IMG/VR virus record: IMGVR_UViG_3300010370_000104 | Coordinates: 1 to 36,220 of that record | Strand: one strand, 5' to 3' | DNA: 36,220 nucleotides | Origin: a virus | Shown here: positions 17,074 to 25,912 of the stretch, one piece after another | Layout of the letters: the number at the start of each line of letters is the position of its first letter | Position numbering within the stretch: position 1 is the first letter of the stretch | Position numbers and translations under genes: made by a program | The notes under the pieces: model-generated | The model's database searches: none | What the model saw: only the letters and a program-made list of their open reading frames with translations | Told to the model about the DNA's origin: nothing

Positions 17074-20000
17074 TGTCAAATAAATCTTTTAGAATAAGAA
17101 CAACACCTGGTGTTAGTAAAAATATAAGTTTAAAAATAGAACAGGACTTTGATTTTCTTGAAATTCTAAGTTTAAAGATTGCTCAAGAAAATTTGTATAA
17201 AAGTTTTTGTGCTGGTTACGGCACCATAGTAGGTAGAGTTATTTCTAACGGTGGATTCGGTATACCTAATGCTAAAGTTTCTATTTTTGTACCGATAACT
17301 GACGAAGATCAAAACAATGTTTTTAAACAAATTTTATATCCTTATAAAACACCTTACGATAAGAATAGTGAAGGAATTAGATATAATTTATTCCCAAAAG
17401 AACCAAAATGTGATTTAAATGTTGGTATTGGTAGTTTTCCTTCTAAAGAAGAAGTTTTAGAAGATCAATTAATTTTAGAAATTTTTGATACATATTATAA
17501 ATACACCACCAGAACAAATGAAGCTGGTGATTACATGATATTTGGTGTACCTACTGGACAACAAAATTTACATATAGATGTTGATCTCAGTGATATAGGT
17601 ATAGCTAGTATAAGACCTTATGATTTAATAGCACAAGGTTCTCCTGAGAGATTATTTGATTCAAAGGTTTTATTTAAAAAATCAACAAATCTTCAAAGTT
17701 TACCCCAAGTAAAAACTCTTGATACAACTGTTGATGTCATTCCTTTTTGGGGTGATGTTGAGACTTGTGATATTGGTATCACTAGAGTTGATTTTGATAC
17801 TACTTTAAACTTAACATATACTTCTTTATTTTTTGGTTCCGTTTTTACTGACGCAGGTAGAATGAACCTTCAAATAAATTGTAATCCAAGAAATTCACAA
17901 GGTGAACAAGATAAGTTAACAACAGGTAGTGGTAGAATTAGGATGATAAGAGTCGCTCAAATAAATCAAAGTAAATGGGCAGATGAAACTAAAATACAAC
18001 CAATAGAATTAGAAGATTTCGATATTGAAGGTGGCCAGTTGATAGATGATGACGGTAATTTCGCTTTTACTGTCCCAATGAATATATGTAACGTTGTCAC
18101 AAATGAATTTGGTCAACTAGTTGCTTCAGGTAACCCTGATGTGGGTATTGCAACAAAGGGAATGTACCGTTTTGCTATGTCATTTAATGGCGCTTTAGAG
18201 GGACAAAGTTTTAGAACAGCTACTATGTTTTTCCCTAGTTTAAATGCTGATGTTGGTGGTACAAAAGGTGTTGTAGATACAGGTGATTTAGATGATGCAA
18301 ATGGAACTCAAGACCAAAGATTTACAACAGATATAACTCAATACAATAACGCTTCATCAGTAACAGAGAAAATAGTAGCACCAGTTTTTGATGATTTACC
18401 ATTATACAGTAATTCACGTATAGATAAAGATTTTCATTTGTTTGAGTGGAGACAAGTTTATACGATTGCTCATTATATAAAAAAATATAAAAAAGGTGCA
18501 AATAGATTTAGTTTTTTAGGTTTAAAAAATACAGATGCAACTGACGCTTCAAATCCGTTACCTTATAGTAATGCGATATATAAATTTGATATTTTATATT
18601 TTATTTTATCTGCCGCATTAGAGGTTTTCACCTTTCTTGTGGGATTATTATTGTTTTTAGCTTTAGTGTGTTTTGGGTTTTGTTTTAGATTTACAATACT
18701 TAAAATTACTATTGGTCTTTGTTTTAGTGTTTGTCCTTTAAATTTCTTATCAAAATTAATTAAAAAAATAACTTTACCTGTTGAAGATTGTGGTGGTGCT
18801 GACAAAATAACCATTAATCTTAATAGTTGTGGAGCAAAAACGGGATATTGTGGTCCACAAAAATTACCGGTTAGAGTTTCTAGAACATCTCCAAATTGTC
18901 CACCACCTAGGAGTATTAATGGTGGCAGAATACCTGCAGATGATAACATAACTAATGTTTGTCTTGATTTACTCGCTAAATGGAAATGTTGTGTTAGGTT
19001 TGCTTTAGCAGAAGACAGAAAAGTAATTAGGAGGGTTTTTAATGACGCTTGGTTAATTGGTTCCGCATATTTATTTCAATTTAAATATAAGAAAAAAATT
19101 AAACGTAGAACGGGTGTTTTCAAAAAAGAAAAATTTTGTGGTCCTGGGTCTTCTTTGTTACGAGCCGATAATTATCTCCAAAATGGTTGTTGTCCTGAAA
19201 CTAAACAATCATCTTCTGGTTGTAGAAAATGTTTGTTAAGGGGTGCTGCACAATCAAATGACTCTGATTTTTGGCTTTGGGTTGCAGCTGACCCAGGAAA
19301 AGTAGCTGCGGCAACAAGTGTTGTAGGTTTAGCTATTCTTTATCAACAATATTTACAAAATCCTGGGCAAACAGTATTTGGTAAATACCAAAAAACTTAT
19401 CATAATATTGCAGTCAGTAACGGTAAAGTTGGTTCTGCGGACATAGATGACATAATATATTGTAACGCTTTAATGCCCACAAAAATTATAAGTTTAGGTC
19501 GTGTAGAAGCATGTCCCGATGTCATAACCGAAATTGAAAACGCAATAAATGAAAGTGATACTTTAGATTCATATAGTCAAAATCCTGATTTCTATATAGG
19601 TACTTATTATGAAAAAGGTTGGGATAATAATTTGTGGGTACAACAATTACCAAATACTAGTTATAAAGAACCAACTGAAGTTTTACAATACTTATTATTT
19701 AATGAGAATGGTTGTAATGTTGATGACCTATTTGATAGGACTCAAGGGTGTCATGAATTTGAACTTAAAGCAGACAATTATTTTTGGGTTAAAGAAGTAT
19801 CAAAGATTTACAATGACATAGAAACAACACCAATTACTTCACAAAGTAATGTTTTTGAAGAATTTAAACCGGATTCGATAGCTAAACCAATAGCTGATTT
19901 ACCTAATTTAGATGCTGTAACAGACCCGATTCTTGTAGATAGTAGTAATCCTTTTGTTGGACCATACAGTGGATTTGTTGTTGATTTAGATACAGCTAAC

Positions 20001-20279
20001 AGATTTAGTCCTTGTGGTAAAATACAATGCACACCACTACATAGTTGGGACGGCGGTACAACTTGGCTTGATATGGGTTCTACAACAACTGGTGATTATT
20101 CTGAAATTTCAAACAATGTTGATGCGTTTGATTATTCTACTTCCCCTAGCACTAGAAATAATAGAAATACTAGAGCAAATGCAACTTATTTTTATTTTGG
20201 TATAAGACCAGGTAAAACTGCTTTAGATAAATTAAGAAATAATTACTTTACAATACCAACATCTGGTCTTACAATATAA
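17073..20279 (+). CDS. Large virion-cluster protein with carboxypeptidase-regulatory-like domain and hydrophobic membrane-type segment (1068 aa)
   Basis: The start overlaps the upstream stop (TAATG). Residues ~50-172 ('GTIVGRVISNGGFGIPNAKV', later 'TRTNEAGDYMIFGVPTGQ') fit a carboxypeptidase-regulatory-like beta-sandwich, here with a long insertion. Residues ~200-470 are beta-rich. Residues ~505-566 are strongly hydrophobic, enough for two membrane helices ('FILSAALEVFTFLVGLLLFL' then 'ILKITIGLCFSVCPLNFLSK'), followed by a basic stretch. Residues ~570-730 are Cys- and Lys-rich ('KWKCCVRFALAEDRKVIRRV'), and a weaker hydrophobic stretch follows near residue 745. There is no N-terminal signal peptide. 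Such a segment inside a tail-cluster protein suggests contact with a host membrane during DNA entry, or a buried core. The function is inferred; the domain evidence is moderate. Confidence 0.58.
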   Translation: MSNKSFRIRTTPGVSKNISLKIEQDFDFLEILSLKIAQENLYKSFCAGYGTIVGRVISNGGFGIPNAKVSIFVPITDEDQNNVFKQILYPYKTPYDKNSEGIRYNLFPKEPKCDLNVGIGSFPSKEEVLEDQLILEIFDTYYKYTTRTNEAGDYMIFGVPTGQQNLHIDVDLSDIGIASIRPYDLIAQGSPERLFDSKVLFKKSTNLQSLPQVKTLDTTVDVIPFWGDVETCDIGITRVDFDTTLNLTYTSLFFGSVFTDAGRMNLQINCNPRNSQGEQDKLTTGSGRIRMIRVAQINQSKWADETKIQPIELEDFDIEGGQLIDDDGNFAFTVPMNICNVVTNEFGQLVASGNPDVGIATKGMYRFAMSFNGALEGQSFRTATMFFPSLNADVGGTKGVVDTGDLDDANGTQDQRFTTDITQYNNASSVTEKIVAPVFDDLPLYSNSRIDKDFHLFEWRQVYTIAHYIKKYKKGANRFSFLGLKNTDATDASNPLPYSNAIYKFDILYFILSAALEVFTFLVGLLLFLALVCFGFCFRFTILKITIGLCFSVCPLNFLSKLIKKITLPVEDCGGADKITINLNSCGAKTGYCGPQKLPVRVSRTSPNCPPPRSINGGRIPADDNITNVCLDLLAKWKCCVRFALAEDRKVIRRVFNDAWLIGSAYLFQFKYKKKIKRRTGVFKKEKFCGPGSSLLRADNYLQNGCCPETKQSSSGCRKCLLRGAAQSNDSDFWLWVAADPGKVAAATSVVGLAILYQQYLQNPGQTVFGKYQKTYHNIAVSNGKVGSADIDDIIYCNALMPTKIISLGRVEACPDVITEIENAINESDTLDSYSQNPDFYIGTYYEKGWDNNLWVQQLPNTSYKEPTEVLQYLLFNENGCNVDDLFDRTQGCHEFELKADNYFWVKEVSKIYNDIETTPITSQSNVFEEFKPDSIAKPIADLPNLDAVTDPILVDSSNPFVGPYSGFVVDLDTANRFSPCGKIQCTPLHSWDGGTTWLDMGSTTTGDYSEISNNVDAFDYSTSPSTRNNRNTRANATYFYFGIRPGKTALDKLRNNYFTIPTSGLTI
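18585..18773 (+). other. Region encoding probable transmembrane hairpin within a virion-cluster protein
   Basis: Codons 505-566 of the 1068-residue protein encode two ~20-residue hydrophobic runs separated by a short Cys/Phe/Arg turn and followed by Lys-rich sequence, the pattern of a helical hairpin. No other protein in the structural block shows a comparable segment. Confidence 0.5.
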
Positions 20280-20300
20280 AAAAATAAAAAAACAAAAATA

Positions 20301-20330
20301 ATGATATTTATAAAAAAAAGTAAAAAGTGA
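20301..20330 (+). CDS. Possible 9-residue leader peptide overlapping the GTG start
   Basis: ATG at 20301 opens nine codons (MIFIKKSKK) and stops at TGA 20328-20330, sharing bases with the GTG start at 20327. The stop/start overlap would allow translational coupling of a gene that lacks an ATG and a Shine-Dalgarno sequence. It may be chance in an A-rich gap. Confidence 0.2.
   Translation: MIFIKKSKK
20304..20312 (+). promoter_or_regulatory. A/T box ATATTTATA in the longest gap of the structural block
   Basis: The 47-bp gap before the GTG-start fibre gene contains ATATTTATA 14 bp upstream of the start. The same nonamer lies 19 bp upstream of the 12119 gene (12091-12099). These are the only two plus-strand gaps over 30 bp within the structural block. 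In AT-rich DNA the match can be chance, and the nonamer also occurs inside genes (for example near 31334). Confidence 0.2.
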
Positions 20331-22393
20331 GTTATATTGATAAAAATTCGAATACGGTAATTTCCGCTAGATTAACCAACGAAGGTCGTAAGTTACTTTC
20401 TTTAGGTTTATTAACTTTTAATACATTTAGATTAGGTGATTCTAATATTGATTATAGTACTCTTGGTTCTACCTATGATATTAGTTTAGAAAATATTATT
20501 AGAGCTAAAGCAGAAAATCCTGACATTAAAACACCTTTACTACCAAACTCTAATTTAAGTAATACTTATTCCTCAATACCAACTCTATCACCACTTAATA
20601 TTCAAACTATATTTGAATCTCCAAGATTAGGTTTTTTCCAATATGGTAGTGGAACTACTGTGGTTGAATACACGGCCTATACAGATACAGTGTGTCATGT
20701 TTTACAGGCTGATGCAATTATACCTGTTACTGGTATGACAGGTTCTAGGACAGTACCTATTAAACAATCAAATAACTATGGGTCAAACACTTACGAACCT
20801 CAAATAGGTGATGTAATGTTGGTTAAAATGAGTAATAATGTATTAAGTACAGATTTAGGTCCGGCAGTTATTAATTTAAACACACCAGTACCTTATCTTT
20901 GGTATCAAATACAAAATGTTTCTGGTTCTCTAGCTGCTAACACATTAGAAGTAACTGTTGATAGAAATTTTGCTAACTTTTCGGCTTACACTACTAGTAA
21001 TAATGCCTATGTCACATTTTACCCATTAGGTACTGGTGGAACACAAAATAAATTATTCACTTGTAATTTAGGTTTTTTTAGTGGTGGTTGTGTTTGGAAC
21101 ATGAATAATGTTTGGAGTTACCCAATAGCAGGTACTAATTATCCTGGTGGTACTTATGAGAGTTTTGATAAATATGGGTCCGAAACCTATATAGGCTCAA
21201 AAGAATATTTTGGATATACATCGGAAATAGGTTTTCTTTATACAGCTAATACAGCTTGTAATTTAGTACCTTCAATTAGTATCATACATTATACTAATTG
21301 TGAAACTTGTGCAAGTCAATCTGAAACTAGGTATGGCCAAAAATTTTATGCTGACGTTACCACAGGTAATTTCCCTAAATTAATAATGCCTACTTTAATG
21401 TGGCACGCAACAACAACACCAGGTTCAATAGGTCAAGTTTTCTTTGGTACTGGTAACACGAAATATGTGACACTTTCTGGATCGAATACAACAGTTAAAT
21501 ATAGAGATGTTGTTGATAATAGTGGAAATAAAGTTGGTAGGGTTTATCCTGAACTTCAAATGTTCACTATAGACGACCAAGAATTGGTTGCAGCACTTTC
21601 TTATAAATCAAATAGAAATTGGACACTACCTAGATTAAATACTGGTTTAGTGGCTAATACGGATGGTATTATTAACTCAACACAAAACCTCTTCTTAAGT
21701 TATTTATTTGTTAGTAGTTCAGGTTATACTACAGGCTTACACTCTCAATATGTAACTTGTGTTAACTTTACTACTGAAGAATGTAATTGTGCACCTACTT
21801 TATTACAAAATGTAAATTTCTCTATACCGGCTGGTCAATTACCTTATATGACAGTTTCAGGAGGTACAGGTTGGCAAGCGGATAGATTTTACTTAATAGC
21901 ACAAAGACAACAAATAGGGACAAACCCGACACCAAATAATTGGACCATAATAGATTACACATCACAAATAAACGGTCACACAGTTGGTAATATAATAGAT
22001 CCAAATAATCTATATGGAACAACATTTACGTTAAATAACACAACATATTTAAATTCGGGTACAACTTACGATTTAAGTAATTTTATTAGTATACCAACAC
22101 AAACAGAGTCTGAATATTTAAATTTTGGTGATGAAAGATTCTTCTTTGGAAATGTTGAAACTAATTCGGTTATTGATAAGTACAGAACAAAATTCGTATT
22201 TACAGTACCACCAAATACTTTTAATACATCAACAAACCCTACATATTCAACATCTACAGGACAAAATGTACATATAAATGAAGTTGCGATTTATGATGTT
22301 AATAAAAATTTAGTAGCTATCGGTAAAATGAATTTACCGATAGAAAAAGTACCAAATGCAACAATAATCATTGAAATAGCTTTTGATTTATAA
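20327..22393 (+). CDS. Tail-fibre-like protein, GTG start (688 aa)
   Basis: The frame begins with GTG; the first residues 'MSYIDKNSNTVISARLTNEG' flow directly into a module ('RLTNEGRKLLSLGLLTFNTF' then 'RLGDSNIDY') that recurs in the next two genes, so GTG is the likely start. A 9-codon reading frame (20301-20330) ends in a TGA overlapping this GTG and may couple translation. The middle is beta-rich with a Cys cluster ('TNCETCASQS', 'TTEECNCAP'). The C-terminus, 'VHINEVAIYDVNKNLVAIGK' then 'EKVPNATIIIEIAF', resembles the 'ElgLyDadGnLiAvg' ending of phage collar/fibre N-domains and is also similar to the end of the 23981 protein. It overlaps the next gene by one base (TAATG). Likely a fibre or fibre-attachment protein; inferred. 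Confidence 0.6.
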   Translation: MSYIDKNSNTVISARLTNEGRKLLSLGLLTFNTFRLGDSNIDYSTLGSTYDISLENIIRAKAENPDIKTPLLPNSNLSNTYSSIPTLSPLNIQTIFESPRLGFFQYGSGTTVVEYTAYTDTVCHVLQADAIIPVTGMTGSRTVPIKQSNNYGSNTYEPQIGDVMLVKMSNNVLSTDLGPAVINLNTPVPYLWYQIQNVSGSLAANTLEVTVDRNFANFSAYTTSNNAYVTFYPLGTGGTQNKLFTCNLGFFSGGCVWNMNNVWSYPIAGTNYPGGTYESFDKYGSETYIGSKEYFGYTSEIGFLYTANTACNLVPSISIIHYTNCETCASQSETRYGQKFYADVTTGNFPKLIMPTLMWHATTTPGSIGQVFFGTGNTKYVTLSGSNTTVKYRDVVDNSGNKVGRVYPELQMFTIDDQELVAALSYKSNRNWTLPRLNTGLVANTDGIINSTQNLFLSYLFVSSSGYTTGLHSQYVTCVNFTTEECNCAPTLLQNVNFSIPAGQLPYMTVSGGTGWQADRFYLIAQRQQIGTNPTPNNWTIIDYTSQINGHTVGNIIDPNNLYGTTFTLNNTTYLNSGTTYDLSNFISIPTQTESEYLNFGDERFFFGNVETNSVIDKYRTKFVFTVPPNTFNTSTNPTYSTSTGQNVHINEVAIYDVNKNLVAIGKMNLPIEKVPNATIIIEIAFDL

Positions 22394-22623
22394 TGCCTTT
22401 AATTGGTGGAGATACAGCAAAATTAAGATTTCTTTTAACACAAAGAGGACAAAAAACTTTGGCTGAAAAGGGTTTACTAAATGAAATAAAATACTATTCT
22501 CTTTACGACCCAGGAATTAATTATCAAATAGACGCATTTCCAAATTTAATAAATAATGTTTGTGGTAGTAATAAAAATATAACATCAGAACGTATAACTC
22601 CTAATGATAATTTAATTTTATAA
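22393..22623 (+). CDS. Stand-alone shared N-terminal module protein (76 aa)
   Basis: A 76-residue protein joined to both neighbours by TAATG overlaps. Its sequence ('KLRFLLTQRGQKTLAEKGLL' then 'IKYYSLYDPGINYQID') aligns with the first ~50 residues of the preceding 688-residue protein and with the start of the following 373-residue protein: (I/L)T..G...L...G, (F/Y)(Y/R).L.D...NY. It is therefore mostly the shared module with no fibre body. It may be a small adaptor, a competitor for the same attachment site, or a degenerated paralogue. No family name is known to me. Confidence 0.55.
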   Translation: MPLIGGDTAKLRFLLTQRGQKTLAEKGLLNEIKYYSLYDPGINYQIDAFPNLINNVCGSNKNITSERITPNDNLIL

Positions 22624-23744
22624 TGGCAACAATAAAAACAAGTATAACGCCAGCAGGATATCAAGCTTTATTAAGAAACGGTAAAGAAGCTTTTCAATTT
22701 TATCGTCTTTTAGATAATACCCATAATTATTTAACATCTGGTCCAGAAAATTTAATTTTTGATGTCACAGGAAGTCACTCCGAAATAACTATGGCTAAAA
22801 CAGATTTTGCTGGTTATAGAGGTTTATTTCTAAATACACCATCACAAAGAGAAATTACAAACGCTATAAATAGGGTACAATATGGTTTTAAAAGAACAGA
22901 TTGTAGTGACCCTTGGGATGAGGCTAATGTTAATTTAAGAATTAACATTCACAGTTGGTTCAATCAACTTTTAGCTTCAACTTATAGTGCTTCAATGACT
23001 GAATCTTTAAGTTTAAACTTAATAGATAACACTTACGCTGAAATACAACAATTAAATACGTCTACTGGTGTTTATAGTACTTCACAAGTTATAGATAATT
23101 TTACTGCTATAGCTTGGAAAACAGTTACTTCTTTAGATGAAACAAATTTAAATCTTATAAACCCTAGGTTTGTTCAAATTAAAGGTTCTGGAAGATATGA
23201 TATGACAGATACACGTGGAGGTAAATTTCCATCACCATTTTTATTATCATTCTCAACTAGTTTAGTAAACGGATTTGCAATACCAGGTACTGGTGTTAAA
23301 TTTAGTTTTATGCCAGATTTTGGTTATTGGGTTAACAATACAACTTTTGCTTCAATACAAGATGTCGAAACAGATCCAACAATGTTTGATAGTTTTAAAC
23401 CTGCAGCTAGAATTGGTAACGATGTATATGTTTTAAACACATCAACCCCATACCCATCAACTTATGGTCTTATTGGTTTTGCAAAGCAATCTTTTTATAA
23501 AAATGATGGTTCAGGTGAAACACTATTACAAGGTTTAATAAAAGCTGGAAAATTATTTTTTATGGCTAACGGTAATTATGATAGTATATCACAAACTTAT
23601 AGTTTAGTTATAAATCTAAATATTATACCTACACATCCAGAAATAAATTTTATATCCAATAAATTTGCTGGTAATGTAACATTTAATTTTGTGTATAACG
23701 CAAACGATACGACAACAACAAATAATATAATAGAAATTATATAA
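22623..23744 (+). CDS. Fibre-like protein with shared N-terminal module (373 aa)
   Basis: The start overlaps the upstream stop (TAATG). Residues 1-40 ('IKTSITPAGYQALLRNGKEA' then 'FYRLLDNTHNY') carry the module shared with the two genes before it. The rest is beta-rich with no recognised domain. It includes 'SFMPDFGYWVNNTTFASIQD' and ends with strands 'NVTFNFVYN'. No signal peptide or catalytic motif is visible. Probably part of the same distal tail or fibre complex as its neighbours; inferred from shared module and gene order. Confidence 0.55.
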   Translation: MATIKTSITPAGYQALLRNGKEAFQFYRLLDNTHNYLTSGPENLIFDVTGSHSEITMAKTDFAGYRGLFLNTPSQREITNAINRVQYGFKRTDCSDPWDEANVNLRINIHSWFNQLLASTYSASMTESLSLNLIDNTYAEIQQLNTSTGVYSTSQVIDNFTAIAWKTVTSLDETNLNLINPRFVQIKGSGRYDMTDTRGGKFPSPFLLSFSTSLVNGFAIPGTGVKFSFMPDFGYWVNNTTFASIQDVETDPTMFDSFKPAARIGNDVYVLNTSTPYPSTYGLIGFAKQSFYKNDGSGETLLQGLIKAGKLFFMANGNYDSISQTYSLVINLNIIPTHPEINFISNKFAGNVTFNFVYNANDTTTTNNIIEII

Positions 23745-23747
23745 TAT

Positions 23748-23978
23748 ATGGCTGTAATATTACCTTTAATACCACAAGAAAACGTATCATATAGGATACC
23801 AGACAGTTCTTATATGAACCCACCTGAAGCAATAGCGGGAATAAATTATTATATGTCCGCTTCAAAGAAAAATTTTCTTTTTAAAGAACCAGGAGAAGCT
23901 GCAACATTAGTAACAATTGATTTTTTGGCAGTAGATAACCTATTTAGAACAGGTACCAATACTTTTAAAACCATATAA
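23748..23978 (+). CDS. Small virion-cluster protein of unknown function (76 aa)
   Basis: A 76-residue protein, 3 bp after the preceding stop and 2 bp before the next gene. It begins 'MAVILPLIPQENVSYRIPDS' and ends 'LAVDNLFRTGTNTFKTI'. It lacks the module of the three preceding genes, is not basic, and has no signal peptide or membrane segment. The tight spacing and in-register codon use support it as real. No function can be assigned. Confidence 0.5.
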   Translation: MAVILPLIPQENVSYRIPDSSYMNPPEAIAGINYYMSASKKNFLFKEPGEAATLVTIDFLAVDNLFRTGTNTFKTI

Positions 23979-23980
23979 AA

Positions 23981-25204
23981 ATGAATTTAGAAAAAATAAA
24001 TAACGTATACGCAACGGAAGAAAAAAATACCTCTAGTGTATATACTATGGGTTACGGTGATAACATTAAATTTTATAAAGTTCCAGCGTACAATGATTCT
24101 GGTTATACAACTAGTTCTTTATCCCATCTTTGGACTTATTTAAATTTAGGTAGTGAGGCTTTATATAACCAAAAAAATCTTCCTTACGCAAGTGGGGGTC
24201 TTTTAGACACTTCTTTTGAAGACTTACCAGATGCTTTTTATAACACTGGAGCAGTTGCTTTTTCAATTAATAGTGAACAATACAGGGTTCAATTAAACGG
24301 ACAAAATATTGCACTTGGAATCCCAGTTAATACAACTGCGGTTAGTGCTTTAACTTCAGGTATAACCGCAACCACTTTATACGGTTCTTTTATTTATAGT
24401 CCAGATAATTTAACAAAGGATCAGAGTTCTTTGTGTTCAGGTTCTAAAGCAGATTCCTTTATTAGTGAACCAACAAAACAATGGACTGATGGTATTGGTA
24501 TAGGTTACGCGTATCAAATGGGTAATAACCCAATACCTGGTTCTACTTATCCTTATTATGATAGTGGAGTTGTTTATCTAGTATCACCACTCATTTCTGG
24601 TAGTACTACAATAACTGGGGCAACTACAGGTTCTAGTACCGCATGGAGTTATAATTTTGGACAAACCAACAAATTTGGAAATGGAGCTAGACAAATATAC
24701 CCAACAGGCAATAACCCAGATTACCCTAATTATTATGACAGAATTGTTGGTGCAATATATCTAAATTATGGTTTTGGTATAATTTGGAACCCTGAATTAG
24801 TTGGTTCTTTTGATTGGACAAGAAAGGCAGCTGGTGATGAAACCACCACTAGTGGTGCAACTTTTACATCTGGTAATACCGTTTTTGTGGCAGCTGACAT
24901 GGATGTGGCAGAAATTTTAAATATCGATATAATTGCAGAACCTAACAAATGGGTTTCTTCGAGTAATCAAACTTATATTGGTACAGGTGAAGATTGCGGT
25001 ATTGCTATCTCAACAATAACTTTACATGACCAAGCTGGTAGACTTTTAGCAATTGCAAAACCTGATGAAGCAATTATAAAAGAAGTAAATGAATACAAAA
25101 TCATAAATTTATCAATACCAATATCTGGACCAATAGGTACTAGTTTAGCCGATACTGTTGGTAGAATAGATTGTAGTACTTCATTTGGAATACCTTGTCC
25201 ATAA
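23981..25204 (+). CDS. Fibre-like protein with collar-type C-terminus (407 aa)
   Basis: The N-terminus 'YTMGYGDNIKFYKVPAYNDS' may be a diverged form of the preceding module. The body is Gly/Ser/Thr/Tyr-rich and beta-type ('SGSTTITGATTGSSTAWSYN'). The C-terminal segment 'CGIAISTITLHDQAGRLLAI' followed by 'KIINLSIPI' parallels the end of the 688-residue protein ('VHINEVAIYDVNKNLVAI'), the pattern of phage fibre domains that display 'lyDxxGxLlAi'. It is the last gene of the structural block, with a 22-bp gap to the RuvC-like gene. Likely a fibre or baseplate-attached protein; inferred. Confidence 0.55.
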   Translation: MNLEKINNVYATEEKNTSSVYTMGYGDNIKFYKVPAYNDSGYTTSSLSHLWTYLNLGSEALYNQKNLPYASGGLLDTSFEDLPDAFYNTGAVAFSINSEQYRVQLNGQNIALGIPVNTTAVSALTSGITATTLYGSFIYSPDNLTKDQSSLCSGSKADSFISEPTKQWTDGIGIGYAYQMGNNPIPGSTYPYYDSGVVYLVSPLISGSTTITGATTGSSTAWSYNFGQTNKFGNGARQIYPTGNNPDYPNYYDRIVGAIYLNYGFGIIWNPELVGSFDWTRKAAGDETTTSGATFTSGNTVFVAADMDVAEILNIDIIAEPNKWVSSSNQTYIGTGEDCGIAISTITLHDQAGRLLAIAKPDEAIIKEVNEYKIINLSIPISGPIGTSLADTVGRIDCSTSFGIPCP

Positions 25205-25226
25205 TAGTTTTTAAAAATGTTTTTTA

Positions 25227-25877
25227 ATGTCACAAACAGAAAGTAAGAAGACTGAAAAGTCTTATGTCATGGGCTTGGATATAAGTACCAAGACAATTGG
25301 AATGTCCCTTTTCGATATAAACGGGAAATTGGTTGAATTGACACACTTTACACCCAAAATTAAACCACAACCTGAAAATAAGTTGGAAGAACTTTTTAGA
25401 AAGGTTGATGCGTTTGAAAGGGTTTTAACCAGATATGTTGAATTGGATATTGAAAAGGTTATAATTGAAGAACCATTACTTAATAGTAATAATGTTTACA
25501 CTGTTGGAACTCTTTTACGTTTTAATGGTATGATATCTAAAATTGTAGAAGAAGTTTTAGGTGTGGTACCTGATTTTATTTCATCTTATGATGCTCGTGC
25601 TTTTGCCTTTCCTGAATTAATGGAGATAAGAAAACAAGATAAAAAAGGACAACCATATAAAGAGAAAGAATTGAAAGACAAAAAACCAGTTCTTTTTGGT
25701 GGTCACCCTTGGGATGTTGATAAAAAGCAAGTTATCTGGGACAAAGTTTCTGACCGTGAACCCCAAATTAGTTGGGAGTTTGATAAATACGGCAAAGTTA
25801 AAAAAGAGTGTTACGATATGGCAGATAGTTATACTTGTACACTTGGTTACATGCGAAAAGAAGGTATTTGGAAGTAA
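25227..25877 (+). CDS. RuvC-like RNase H-fold nuclease, probable Holliday junction resolvase (216 aa)
   Basis: The protein has an RNase H-fold layout: 'VMGLDISTKTIGMSLFD' with the first acidic residue at D18, 'EKVIIEEPLL' with E81/E82 at the end of a strand, and 'CYDMADSYTCTLGYM' with D197 and D200. This order and spacing match RuvC-type resolvases, which cleave Holliday or branched DNA using four carboxylates. Residues ~131-190 form a Lys-rich insertion ('DKKGQPYKEKELKDKKP') larger than in bacterial RuvC, as is common in phage versions. It would resolve replication and recombination intermediates before packaging. It opens the nucleic-acid block; the next gene starts 35 bp downstream. A second ATG at 25217 is in another frame. 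Confidence 0.8.
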   Translation: MSQTESKKTEKSYVMGLDISTKTIGMSLFDINGKLVELTHFTPKIKPQPENKLEELFRKVDAFERVLTRYVELDIEKVIIEEPLLNSNNVYTVGTLLRFNGMISKIVEEVLGVVPDFISSYDARAFAFPELMEIRKQDKKGQPYKEKELKDKKPVLFGGHPWDVDKKQVIWDKVSDREPQISWEFDKYGKVKKECYDMADSYTCTLGYMRKEGIWK

Positions 25878-25912
25878 TTTACTAAACCATTTCTTTTTCT
25901 TAAATTTAATTT

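Noticed and set aside
18563-18949. 128-residue minus-strand open frame
   Set aside because: Antisense to the hydrophobic and Cys-rich part of the 1068-residue gene; no start context or domain.
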